Below are positions 24,379 to 34,745 of a stretch of DNA of 64,000 bases, one piece after another; within the stretch, counting starts at the first letter, position 1, and each line of letters starts with the position of its first letter. Source of the DNA: Ostrinia nubilalis. Its lineage: Eukaryota; Arthropoda; Insecta; Lepidoptera; Crambidae. Made by a program: the position numbers and the translations under genes. The notes below the pieces were generated by a model. It saw only the letters and a program-made list of their open reading frames with translations, searched no databases and was not told the origin of the DNA. The DNA lies in the NCBI RefSeq assembly GCF_963855985.1, contig NC_087118.1:1860001-1924000 (forward strand), given 5' to 3'.

Positions 24379-25271
24379 TATTGCGAAGCCACAGTCAATA
24401 TATTGATTTCTTTAAAAACTTCTCTAAGCGAGTCACGTGGTTTAAGACCGTATATTGCCCGAACAGCTCTTTTCTGTAAAATGAAAATTGATTCTATGTC
24501 TGCTGCTGAGCCCCACAGTAAAAGACCATAAGACATAATACTATGAAAATAACTAAAATATACAAGCCTTGCTGTTTCAACATCAGTCAAGTTTCTGATC
24601 TTTCTCACCGCAAAGGCAGCTGAACTAAGTCTTCCCGCCAAGGCAGCAATATGGGGGCCCCATTGTAATTTACAATCTAGAGTAATACCTAGAAAAACAG
24701 TAGAGTTTATCAGTTCAATACGTTCATTATTTACTGTAATATTTGTGTTAACTTGTTTGACATTAGGCATAGTGAATTTTAAACATTTAGTTTTTTTTGC
24801 GTTTAATAGCAAATTATTAGTTGTAAACCAGTCTAATACTTTGGAAAGAGCATTATTCACGTCGTCAAATCTTTCCTGATGCCTGTTAGTTTTAAAAATT
24901 AAAGAAGTGTCATCAGCAAATAATACTATCTCACAAAGGTCCTTTGAATAAAAAGGTAGATCATTTATATAAATCAGAAAGAGCAATGGTCCCAGTATTG
25001 AGCCTTGGGGCACTCCCATTTTTAGAGGGGCGCCTGAAGAGTTAGTTCCGTGAATATTTACTTTTTGTAATCTGTCTGAGAGGTAAGAGTGTAATAGGCT
25101 TAAGGCCTTGCCTGATATGCCATAATGCTCTAGCTTAAATAACAGAGTTTGATGATCAACACAGTCAAACCCCAGTCTGAAACTAGATCCAGCATGTGCA
25201 CCACTTTCACTTTTGTAAATTATTTTGCGCTTAAAACGGCCTCTACGTGTTGGATCTGTATCCCCACGCAA
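24379..25271 (-). pseudogene. CR1-like LINE reverse transcriptase, 5'-truncated
   Basis: An RT palm-thumb segment of about 300 codons. Visible are FDCVDHQTLLFKLEHYGI (motif A region), GVPQGSILGPLLFLIYINDL (motif B), LFADDTS with the intact catalytic Asp pair (motif C), FLGITLD (motif E region) and the LLLWGSA / LQKRAVRAI block of the C-terminal part. The first about 35 residues of the frame do not look like RT, so true similarity starts near 25170 and the LINE is 5'-truncated. The frame is cut after ASQY by ITm copy A and continues at 22622. Only the insertion and truncation break it. Confidence 0.85.
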
Positions 25272-25456
25272 GCCTTATAAAGGACCGGGCCACTTTTGAA
25301 TAATAATAATAATACATAATTTTTTTTTCAAGTTTTAAGCTTAGCACGCTATCAGCAGAGTTTTGAATAGATAAGTTCACGGTTTATTGACATTTTATTT
25401 AAACTTGACATTTTTGAACAATAAATATCCGAGGCTAGATGACACAATTTCAATTA
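25272..25456. other. AT-rich spacer, nothing identified
   Basis: Short AT-rich sequence upstream of the truncated LINE. No feature seen. Confidence 0.4.
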
Positions 25457-25705
25457 TTTGTCCGTCAGACAGATAATTAGAAAATATTACTCATATTTTT
25501 TTTATTTTCTTTCATAATTAAATCATAACAGTGCTACATCGAGTTCAAATGGCGCGTTACGTCATGCTTGAGTAGATTTTTTACTCAAAAGTGACGTCAC
25601 GCGACATTTCAACTCAATATAATACTGTAATTATTCGACTATGAAAAAAAAATTGGTATAATGCCTCCAAAATTTTTTTACTTTCTAACTGACGGACTAA
25701 ATAGA
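25457..25705. mobile_element. Possible MITE with CCGTCAG inverted ends
   Basis: ATTTGTCCGTCAGACAG at the left and CTAACTGACGGACTAAAT at the right are imperfect inverted repeats about 250 bp apart. Inside, GAGTTCAAATGGCGCGTTAC and a matching inverted arm (to 25617) form a second hairpin. No clear target duplication. It could also be a remnant of a larger element. Confidence 0.4.
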
Positions 25706-25755
25706 ATTTCGATTTCATTACCCGTCATCATCCCTTAAAGATTTAGATAATTTCC

Positions 25756-26324
25756 TTTGTTATAGATTTCCATGGACACCGTGCGGCGGAGATTAAAAGA
25801 AGCCGACAAAAAATGTTGCCGTCCAGCCAAAAAAATTGAGCTCAACCAGAACCATAACGAAGCAAGAGTTAGTTTTTGCTTAGAGTTCTACAATTTTGAC
25901 TGTAAACAATATCGTAATTTTTGTGGACGAAAAGAGTTTTCGCTCCGATCTGGACGGACGAAAAATATTATAGCGTAGCCGTAACGAGCGTTACTCGGAA
26001 ATAAATACACTTCCTAACAGAGCTAGTGGGAGGATAAGTTTAAATTTTTGGGGGTGGATGAGTTCGATGGGTCCGGGTGAGTTAGTGGAGGTGAGTGGTC
26101 GGATAAATGCCGAGCAATATGTGGAGATATTGCGAGACGTCATGATTCCCACCGTTCGCCTTCACTATCCAGAGGGTATTATTTATTTGTGCCAAGACAA
26201 CTGTCGGGTCCACACCTCCCGAGTAGTGGAGCAGTGGCTGGCGTCACGTGACGACGTTGTTCGCCTGCCATGGCCCGCAAAGAGCCCTGATCTCAACCCG
26301 ATCGAGAACTTGTGGGGTCTCATG
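25756..26324 (+). pseudogene. Tc1-like transposase, first part
   Basis: Tc1/mariner-superfamily transposase cut-and-paste enzyme, broken. In order: a helix-turn-helix tail region (MDTVRRRLKEADKKCC), a frameshifted first catalytic block near 25950 (WTDEK), then the frame 26058-26324 with the second Asp in CQDNCRVHTS and the third acidic residue in SPDLNPIENLWG. I count 35 residues between the second Asp and the Glu of IEN. The gene stops at 26324 where a solo LTR-A is inserted, and continues at 27810. Frameshifts around 25920-26040 mean it was already dead or dying. Confidence 0.8.
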
Positions 26325-27809
26325 TGTAGCGTTGCAGTTTTGGCTGTTTTCACAAATTGATTTTCTTACTCGATATTTGGATTTAGGATACTACTAGCGA
26401 CATCTATTGGCGTGATTTTGAACTAATTTGCAATAGATGGCGCTTTTTGCTCAGTCAATTCAAATATATTTTATTGAAACATTTTCTAATGTTTTTGTTT
26501 TGATTATTCTATTTTTTAATAGAATATTTTCAGTGTTCAGGAGATCGTTTTCATCATGGTTTTTATTAGTATTTGCTTTTCTAAGCGGCGAAACGAAACG
26601 TCTTGCGATGTCAATGACTCGCAGGCTGTCAGTTGAGCTGTCAAATCACTTTGGAATTTTGGTCGATCTTGCGCAACCGCAATTTTATTATTTTCGGGGA
26701 TGTAATCCCCTGTGTTTCAAATCGTGTGTTGCAGAATGCATCCACGATAATTTCTTAATATAATTTAAAATAATCACACATGAGGTAAGTTCCCGTCGGA
26801 GAATTTATTTATTTTTTCGTGATTGATAATTTTCGTATTCCAGTACGTGGTATTTCATGTGATCGTTTCTTTCAGAGGTTTCCTAAACGTTATGTTGGAC
26901 GAGGGCTGGGATGCTGAAGACTGTGAGTGAAGCTCAGATTAGCGAACGGTCTTCGTAAGTATTTATTTCCCATTGCTGGTTTTTTTCATAACCTAATGCC
27001 ACGTTCCACATGTGATGCTGACACTCGTATTTTTCGTTTCAGATGCGGGATTTTCAAATTTCAAATTTCATATTTCATTATTTTATAATTTAAACATAAT
27101 ATTTTGATGATATTTCATATATTTTAATTTCTCTTCATTTCGTATGAAATATTTGTCCTTTCTAAACTGCTGATCTCTTCGCATTTCCTCCTTGTCATCA
27201 AACCTCTGTCTCTGCAAGAGTTTGAACGCTTACCTGTCGAAGAGATGCAAGAGCTTCATCTGGCACTGCGCGCTTGAGGCCGTGGAGGACGCTGCTTGGA
27301 GCCTATAAGTGTGCGAGACCCGTTGGACCCCGGAAGAAGAGAGGAACGTTCAGGGTAACGGCTTATAACCGCATGGCTTCCAAGGTACCCACTTTTCCAT
27401 CCTTCAAGTAGGAGTCTTTCCGACCTGACATCGTGCAGTTATCTTAACTATTAGAGTCTTTTAATATTTAGGCTGAGTTTTAAGAAATTTGTAGTGGCAA
27501 TAATATTCACCAAACCGAACCTAATTAACGACCCTGAATCCCTTGAGGTTGGCACTATCTATTACAGTGGTTATAATATCTTAATTGTTAACTGTATATG
27601 AGCATACGAGATAAAAATAAATTGTGTCAATTGAGAGGGAGCTGTTTATTTACATTTTTTAATTTCATACAAGGAATGGTAACTCTTATAAATTTCTGCA
27701 AGCCGGACAACCTCTTTTTCACGTGCAGACAATTCACCATCTTCTCCGTCTGCACCGGTGGTGGTTCAATTCCAGTCACCAAGCCGCCAGGAAAAAATCC
27801 TTTCTTGCA
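26325..27809 (+). mobile_element. Solo LTR-A with TSD CATG (1485 bp)
   Basis: TGTAGCGTTGCAG...CTTTCTTGCA flanked by CATG on both sides (26321-26324 and 27810-27813). Both ends agree with those inferred at 709, 13332, 15573 and 17053. Removing the LTR plus one CATG rejoins the transposase frame. No internal region is present, so this is the product of recombination between two LTRs. It is more diverged than the other two copies. Confidence 0.92.
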
Positions 27810-27813
27810 CATG

Positions 27814-27995
27814 GTTCTCGATTAGGACATTCGCAATAACGAAAACTTGCGGCGTGAGGCACACACAACATGGGAGCGTCTTCGAGGTACCGACACTTGT
27901 TGGAATATGGTGACTGGCATGCGAAACAGGTTTGACGCTGTTGTTGGATGCGCATGGAGGTCCCACCCGATATTAAATTATGTAATTTATTTGTT
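27814..27995 (+). pseudogene. Tc1-like transposase, C-terminal part
   Basis: Continues the transposase after the solo LTR: a frame reading MVLD, a stop, then DIRNNENLRREAHTTWERL and VTGMRNRFDAVVGC. The last block is the usual C-terminal end of Tc1-like proteins (LVxSMPxRxxAVIxxxG type). The stop after MVLD shows further decay. The transposon's own TIRs were not found. Confidence 0.65.
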
Positions 27996-28263
27996 TATAA
28001 TTGCCACTAGTCGTTTGATTTTATAATTTAAAATTATTTATATTCGTATTTATTTATTTAAAATATGTATTTACATTATTCTCTCAAGACGCTTCCATGT
28101 TGTTTTTTTTTTATAAGTATTAAAAGCCAATCTTATTGCATGTGTTTGGGGTTAGGTTTTGTGCGCTTTACAGGCTATGGACAAAACCTTCATTGCGAAT
28201 AACACCTGAGCAAAATTGGTTGACAAATGTTAGTCACGTGGTTGTTTTACGGCATAAATAAAT
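27996..28263. other. AT-rich sequence, nothing identified
   Basis: No repeat end, RNA or coding frame recognised in this stretch. Confidence 0.4.
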
Positions 28264-28692
28264 AAATTGCCATATAATTGTCTCGAAGCGCTGGTAGGGC
28301 CCAAAAGATAAGGAGACATGTAAAGTGGGCCCCATAAGGGCTATCTTTTTTTATTTACTACTAGCTTTTGCCCGCGGTTTCACCCGCGTGAAATTTAGTA
28401 TGTCACAGATCGTCATAAATTATAGCCTATATGTTAATCTGGGTTATAAACAGTAATACTGTAAAGTTTCAACAAAATCCGTGCAGTAGTTTTTGCGTGA
28501 AAGAGTAACAAACATCCAGACATCCAGACATCCAAACATCCAGACATCATGACATCCAAACTTTCGCATTTATTATAATATATAAATATAAATATATAAA
28601 TAATAATATATATATATTAAGTAGGATATTTTGACGTTCATAAGTGCCACCAGTGGTCTAAATTGAATAAAATATTTTTGATTTGATTTGAA
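28264..28692 (+). mobile_element. CR1-like LINE 3' UTR, 5'-truncated, split by a Helitron
   Basis: Contains TCTCGAAGCGCTGGTAGGGC, GACATGTAAAGTGGG and, after the Helitron, CGTTCATAAGTGCCACCAGT and a TTTGATTTGATTTG tail. The order equals that of the minus-strand LINE at 22041-22220. It is a dead-on-arrival 3' fragment. Confidence 0.75.
28361..28626 (-). mobile_element. Short non-autonomous Helitron (CTAGCTTTTGCCCGCG end)
   Basis: In minus orientation it starts TCCTACTTAAT and ends CGGGCAAAAGCTAG, inserted between A and T, which fits the Helitron rule 5'-TC...CTRR-3'. The interior has tandem ACATCCAGACATCC. It splits the LINE 3' UTR, whose two halves abut when it is removed. Confidence 0.8.
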
Positions 28693-29234
28693 AAAATGCA
28701 CTCTTTTGGTGATTGAACTCATCTATTGCCCATCTATAGCAGAATGGAGAATGTTCACTAATTTTGTTTTTTAGCTTTCTATATTCTCTGTAAAAAATAA
28801 AAAATACATGTGAAAGAATTATTTGGATAAGTCAATTAGTTTTCAAGATATTAAATTTAAAAGTCGCGGCCGGCCAAAATTTGTATGAGTGGAGTCTTGC
28901 AAGCTGAATTAAATCCACTTCCAGACAATCAATTGAGCTGAATTTTCGCATACGCATGTAATTCTAATATGCTATTACGAGTATTATATTCTTGTCTTTC
29001 CATAGCTCTATTTGGTATGTATTTATTTAAGTCGTTCGTTATTGCTGTGTCGTAATAACTCTTTTCATTGTTCTATAATTCAGTTTTACATTTTTGTTTA
29101 ACCTTTATTACGAGGATGCCAAATCAATGTGATTATCTAAGCAAAAACTAACTCTTGCTTTCTGAAGGCTTTTAAAACTATCAATAGATATTCATTACTT
29201 TTGTTATTTTCATTTGAAATTATTTTATTTTAAA
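28693..29234. other. Non-coding sequence, nothing identified
   Basis: AT-rich; no coding frame, RNA or repeat boundary recognised. Confidence 0.4.
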
Positions 29235-29434
29235 CTAGCTTTTGCCCGCTGTTTCACCCGCGTATAATTTAGTTTGTTACAGATCATCATGAATTATAGC
29301 CTATATGTTATTCTGGGTTATAAACAATAATAGTAAATTTTCATCAAAATCCGTTCAGTAGTTTTTGCGTGAAAGAGTTACAAACATCCAAACATCCAGA
29401 CATCCAAACTTTGCCATTTATAATATTAGTAGGA
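29235..29434 (-). mobile_element. Short non-autonomous Helitron, 200 bp
   Basis: Minus orientation TCCTACTAATATTATAAATG...GGGCAAAAGCTAG between A and T. Same family as 28361-28626 and also with CATCCAAACATCC repeats. It is complete at both ends. Confidence 0.85.
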
Positions 29435-29610
29435 TTTTATGATTTGTTAATGGCTTGGTTATCTTAAACAGTGATTTTATATTTATTTATTTGTCGTAGA
29501 ATATTGATTGTCACGTAATTACTTAGTAATCATTTTAATAAAAATAAAACCAAATAATAATAACAACATTAATTTTAAATGTAATAAATTATAATTTGAT
29601 TTATTGTAAA

Positions 29611-30230
29611 CTAGCGGCCGCCCGCGACTTCGTACGCGTGGATCCCGTTTTACCCCCTTCATCTATCTTACGCGGTTTAGATTTTTTCATAGAAATGTTT
29701 TTTCCCGCTAACTCCCGTTCCTGTGAGAATTTTGCAATATCCTGTTGTAACTAAGCTTTATATTTACTAAGGTACCTGCATGCCAAATTTCAAGCGTCTA
29801 TCTTACGTGGCTTAGATTTTTTCATACAAATGTTTTTTCCCGCTAACTCCCGTTCCCGTAGGAATTTTGCAATATCCTGTTATAACTAAGCTTTAAGTTT
29901 ACTAAGGTACCTGCATGCTAAATTTCAAGCGTCTAACTTAAGCGGTTTAGATTTTTCATACAAAATGATTTTCCCTCTTATTCCCGTTTCCGTGAGAATT
30001 TCGGGAATTCCTTTTAGTAACTAAACTCTAAGTTTACTAAGGTACCTACATGCCAAATTTCAAGCGTCTAACTTAAGCGGTTTAGATTTTTCATACAAAA
30101 GGATTTTCCCGCTAATGCCCGTTCCCGTGGGAATTCCTAAGTATCCTATAACCTGCCCAGGAGTATGAAGAATAATTGTACCAAGTTTCGTTAAAATCCG
30201 TCGAGTAGTTTTTGTTTCTATAAGGAACAT

Positions 30231-30287
<57 letters not shown>

Positions 30288-30406
30288 AATTTTACTGATT
30301 GCATTTTTGGCATCAGTATCGATCACTAATGACCCCCTGATAGTTATTTTGAAAATATATTTCATGTACAGAATTGACCTCTCTACAGATTTATTATAAG
30401 TATAGA
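29611..30406 (-). mobile_element. Non-autonomous Helitron (CTAGCGGCCGCCCGCG end)
   Basis: Minus orientation TCTATACTTATAATAAATCT...GGGCGGCCGCTAG, between A and T. It is built from several diverged direct modules of about 130 bp (AAATTTCAAGCGTCTA, CCCGCTAACTCCCG) and holds a (CAGA)n array at 30230-30283. Related copies: 33460-34397 and 39683-40744. No Rep/helicase frame. Confidence 0.85.
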
Positions 30407-30410
30407 TAGA

Positions 30411-30554
30411 TAGATGTCTAGTTATGTTATAAAATAGTTTGCAGTAAGTAAAAGGAGTTGTATTGACCGTACCGAGACAGGTCGGGCGCTACCTGCTAGC
30501 CGGTTTGGGTGGGGATGGCTGTATAAAAGAACGAGCACGACCGTAGTCGTGGCA
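30411..30554 (+). mobile_element. Promoter-like flank, possible LTR left part
   Basis: A GC-richer stretch with a TATA-type box (TGTATAAAAG, 30529-30538) about 15 bp before the LINE insertion site. The continuation after the LINE pair (31491 on) is equally unlike the surroundings. I read the two pieces as one LTR or promoter region of an unidentified element, split by two LINEs. The boundaries are not established. Confidence 0.4.
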
Positions 30555-31094
30555 CCATCCTATTACCGAATTTCTTAACACAGACATCACTGCCTTAAGC
30601 AAGCCAACTACTCCACAACACAGTAGCTCGTTACACCGTACTCGCCGGCGAGTACGAGGCCCTGCTTTCCATTTCGGACGGTACAGACATGTACCGGGCC
30701 GGTTCTCCCCTATCCGTCCCCCGGACACGGCCTGAGCCGAGGTCCGAGCCTACCGTGGCGCCCTCAGGCCGCGTCCGTAGTCCCCTCGATCGGGCCCACT
30801 AGAGTGAGCCCGCCGTAGGCTGGACTTTGGTCCAACACCGCGGTGGGCAACCCTCTAGTTGGGTTCGCCACTGATCGGGCGCCTTATGCGCTCGATACGG
30901 CCCGATCGCGAACGTCGGTCTGCGACCGACGCGGACGAGCCTGGGCTTCGCTTCGCGAAGCCCACACTCGGCCTCGTCGGCACGCGCACCGACGATCGCC
31001 AAACGGCTAGAGTACCTTCTGTACTCGCCACTCTGCCCGGTGAAGCTGGAAAAGCTCCTCAAGCTACCAGCGCGCGTCCCTTCAAAAAAAAAAA
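30555..31094 (+). mobile_element. Jockey-like LINE, 5'-truncated copy 1 of a tandem pair
   Basis: Starts at ATCCTATTACCGAATTT, in the last part of the RT ORF, and matches 44342-44847. It runs through the C-terminal codons (ARRRVRGPAFHFGRY region), the 3' UTR and a poly(A) ending at 31094. It is preceded by TAGTCGTGGCACC and followed by GTCGTGGCACCA, a target duplication. Confidence 0.8.
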
Positions 31095-31106
31095 GTCGTG
31101 GCACCA

Positions 31107-31490
31107 CCCCTATCCGTCCCCCGGACACGGCCTGAGCCGAGGTCCGAGCCTACCGTGGCGCCCTCAGGCCACGTCCGTAGTCCCCTCGATCGGGCCCACT
31201 TAGAGTGAGCCCGCCGTAGGCTGGACTTTGGTCCAACACCGCGGTGGGCAACCCTCTAATTGGGTTCGCCACTGATCGGGCGCCTTATGCGCTCGATACG
31301 GCCCGATCGCGAACGTCGGTTTCGACCGACGCGGACGAGCCTGAAGCCCACACTCGGCCTCGTCGGCACGCGCACCGACGATCGCCAAACGGCTAGAGTA
31401 CCTTCTGTACTCGCCACTCTGCCCGGTGAAGCTGGAAAAGCTCCTCAAGCTACCAGCGCGCGTCCCTTCAAAAAAAAAAAAAAAAAAAAA
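31107..31490 (+). mobile_element. Jockey-like LINE, 5'-truncated copy 2 of a tandem pair
   Basis: Starts at CCCCTATCCGTCCCCCGG and has only 3' UTR plus a 21 bp poly(A), followed by TAGTCGTGGCA. This target sequence therefore occurs three times: before copy 1, between the copies and after copy 2. The start point equals that of the LINE piece in LTR-B at 18011. Confidence 0.8.
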
Positions 31491-31660
31491 TAGTCGTGGC
31501 ATTCTGGCCTTACCCGCCGCTCGGTATTGTTGTCTCGGTCCTGTGTGTGAGACTGCTAGAATATTATTATTGTTATTATTGTATTCTTACCGAAATACAA
31601 CAATCTGTAGTGTAAAAATTATACATCGTTTTATTTAACTTCCTGGTGAAACATAATGTC
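31491..31660 (+). mobile_element. Right part of the LINE-split promoter/LTR-like region
   Basis: Continues the GC-rich flank after the second LINE (GGCCTTACCCGCCGCTCGG), then an AT-rich end. See 30411-30554. Assignment to an LTR is a guess from the TATA box and the composition change. Confidence 0.35.
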
Positions 31661-33012
31661 CTGCCCCTTCTGACCGTTCTCCGACATCAGAAGCGGGATA
31701 AAGAAGGCCAGCCCACTTCAATTTTTTTTTCTCCTTTCTGCCGTACAGGCAAAACTCAAGGAACATTATGGTCATGTTTTTAAAATATTTCTAACAACCC
31801 TCACGTCAATGTTACTCCGCTAAGTCATTTATCGGCTGTTCTGGAGCCCTTCAAACACCGAAATGCAGAAATAGAAGGCCCGTGTTATTATTATTTTTCA
31901 ATTGACTATCACCATGTTCGAAATCACAGGGATGATTACATTATTTTGAAATCTATAATCACAAGGATGGCTTTCATAGTTGTGGCACTTGCATACCTAC
32001 TATTCATGATGCTTTCTTTATATTTGACTAAAATGCACTTGTACTTTTTGGCTTTTATCTTTTATTTTCGTTATAGTAGGTGTTATAAGACAAGGTAGTT
32101 TTCAGTTGATGAATATTCATGTTTTACCATAATTATGGTTAAAGGTAGTACATAGTTTGTAAATTAGTATTACATCCAATCATAAGTGATAATTTAATCT
32201 TAACTCAAAACAATTTTTAGTTTGGCTCAGTGGTACAAATAGTATCAAAAAAAGTGCGCCATTATGAACATGCAATAAATTACGTCACGTGCATTGAGTG
32301 AAAAATGTTATTGTAAACTATTTGAACCTATCACGGTTCACCACTGATCTGAATATTATCGTGACGGATGTAAATAGACTGAAACTATTAGAATCGCTTA
32401 AATAGACTTCCTGAATTCATTATCGGTTTACCTTGTAGTAGGTACTCGTCCAATAGAATACGGGCGGTAGGCTTAAAATAAGATTTTATCTCGGGAGAGT
32501 AGCAGCTTTGCCACTTTACACTTGCTTACCTATTCATGATCAATTGAGAAGAATGCCATAGGGTTTTGTACCAGTCTAAAGTTGAAGTCGAGGTACATGC
32601 TGTTCACAGTAGCGGTGATGATGATTTTTCTGTAATGGGAACTCGAATTTGCTCTTGAGCCGTAAATCGTAGTGTGTAGTCGATGGGTGATGCACACAGT
32701 GTTGTGATATCTAGTACTTAATGGTACAGTTTCAGTAATGGTGATTAGTGTGGGAAATGGAGATACTCGAGTGTCCGATTTTTATTGGGCTATCAACATG
32801 AGATACAGTATTAAACACAATTATAAAATTAAGCCAAAGGTCTCTAGCTAACTGCTCTCACACAAACGATAACCACAGCATATATTGTGTTAAGAGTGAT
32901 TTAATTAATTTATAAAGAATATCCTTGGACTAATTATATTGTGTGATCTCAAACTAGTTTGAAAATTATAAATATTGAAATTAATAATGAAAATTCGACG
33001 GGTTCATCCAGT
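31661..33012. other. Non-coding region, nothing identified
   Basis: About 1.35 kb without a coding frame above the noise, repeat end or RNA that I can recognise. Confidence 0.5.
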
Positions 33013-33085
33013 GTCTAAGTAGCTCAGTTAGAAGAGCAGTCGCCCGGCAAGCGGAAGGTCGTGGGTTCAATTCCCGCCTTAGGCA
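33013..33085 (+). tRNA. tRNA-like sequence (GGC at anticodon position), probably SINE head or pseudogene
   Basis: A 72-base cloverleaf can be drawn: acceptor GTCTAAG/CTTAGGC (one G-T pair), D-arm GCTC/GAGC, a weak anticodon stem, loop CCGGCAA with GGC in the anticodon place, and T-arm GTGGG/CCCGC around TTCAATT. The A-box (TAGCTCAGTTAGAAGAG) is good; the B-box (GGTTCAATTCC) has one change from consensus. Position 33 is C where functional tRNAs have T, and the outer anticodon pair is mismatched. A tRNA pseudogene or SINE is more likely than a working tRNA-Ala. Confidence 0.5.
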
Positions 33086-33459
33086 GTTCGATTTTTTCAA
33101 TTTATTTAAAATTTCAGATTATAGTTCTAAATTGTGCTTTTGAGTTGTTAACTAGTTACTTTTAGACACTTTTTATGTTACCAAATCTTATCTAGTATAA
33201 TACAATTCATTTAAAATTGTCTTCGTTAGATCAATAGACGCTATTGAACTTAGGTTACCTATATTGTTATAATACCAGTTTCAAGATTAGTCAATCAACG
33301 CCCATTTACCATACCACGGATTTTTTGTAAAGTGTGGTTTTGTAAAACAACGAGCATCTCAGGGGAGGTAGTATACACCACACTGATGCCGAAAAAAATT
33401 AAAAATAAAAACAAATTTTCATCAAACAAAATCCATGAAATCAGGAAATTATGGTATTA
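33086..33459. other. Non-coding region, nothing identified
   Basis: AT-rich. A near-palindromic GTGGTTTTGTAAAACAACG (33343-33361) recurs in inverted orientation at 36281-36299 on the other side of the Helitrons, hinting that both belong to one element split by them. Confidence 0.4.
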
Positions 33460-34219
33460 CTAGCGGCCGCCCGCGACTTCATACGCGTGAATCTCGTTTT
33501 CCCCCCCCCCTTCATCTATCTTACGCGGTTCAGATTTTTTCATACAAATATTTTTTTCCGCTAACTCCCGTTCCCGTGGGAATTTTGCAATATCCTGTTG
33601 TAACTAAGCTTTAAGTTTATTAAGGTACCTGCATGCCAAATTGCAAGAGTCTATCTTACGCGGTTTAGATTTTTTCATACAAATGTTTTTTCCCACTAAC
33701 TCCCGTTTCCGTGGGAATTTTGCAATATCCTGTTGTAACTAAGCTTTAAGTTTACTAAGATACCTGCATGCCAAATTTCAAGAGTCTATCTTACGCGATT
33801 TAGATTTTTCATACAAATGTTTTTTCCCGCTAACTCCCGTTCCCGTGGGAATTTTGCAATATCCTGTTGTAACTAAGCTTTAAGTTTACTAAAGTACCTG
33901 CGCATGCCAAATTTCAAGAGTCTATCTTACGCGGTTTAGATTTTTTCATACAAATGTTTTTTCCCACTAACTCCCGTTCCCGTGGGAATTTTCCAATATC
34001 CTGTTGTAACTAATCTTAAAGTTTACTAAGGTACCACCATGCCAAATTTCAAGCGTCTAGCTTAAGCGGTTTAGATTTTTCATACAAAAGGATTTTCCCG
34101 CTAATTCCCGTTCCCGTGGGAATTCCTAAGTATCCTATAACCTGCCCAGGAGTATGAAGAATAATTTTACCAAGTTTCGTTAAAATCCGTCGAGTAGTTT
34201 TTGTTTCTATAAGGAACAT

Positions 34220-34280
<61 letters not shown>

Positions 34281-34397
34281 AATTTTACTGATTGCATTTT
34301 TGGCATCAGTATCGATCACTAATCACCCCCTGATAGTTATTTTGAAAATATATTTCATGTACAGAATTGACCTCTCTACAGATTTATTATAAGTATA
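33460..34397 (-). mobile_element. Non-autonomous Helitron, second copy (CTAGCGGCCGC end)
   Basis: Same family and orientation as 29611-30406, with more of the about 130 bp internal modules and a (CAGA)n array at 34220-34277. Its 5' end (minus) is reached at TATACTTATAATAAATC but the terminal TC is missing because another Helitron end abuts at 34400. Confidence 0.8.
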
Positions 34398-34675
34398 TAC
34401 TAGCTGTGCCCGCGACTTCGTCCGCGTGGAATAATGACTTTGGGTAGGCACTTTTAATAATTTAGTCTAATTATTTTACAAATAGCTTTTGCCCGCGACT
34501 TCGTCCGTGGAGAAGTCGAAAACGTTCTCATACGATTATTTTTAAATGTTTTAACGTTATTATCTAAATGTTTGAATACTTTTAAAATATAAAAATCAGG
34601 TTAAATAAACATGAAAATATTTTTTTCTTATATTTTATGAATATGCAGCTCGGCCTTTGATCCGGTGAAAGTTAC

Positions 34676-34745
34676 TCGGTGGTATTATTTTTTAAATCGA
34701 AAACTACACGTTTTCGATTTCGTTGTAAAAAAATAATACCACCGT
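34676..34745. repeat. Long palindrome (GGTGGTATTATTTTTT arms)
   Basis: CGGTGGTATTATTTTTTAAA with CGAAAA is mirrored by TTTTCG and AAAAAATAATACCACCG around a short loop. The arms are about 28 bp with few mismatches. Confidence 0.75.

Noticed and set aside
30799..31502. Frames of about 100 codons in the LINE 3' UTR on both strands
   Set aside because: GC-rich untranslated sequence with few stops; the RT ORF ends upstream at the equivalent of 44520.
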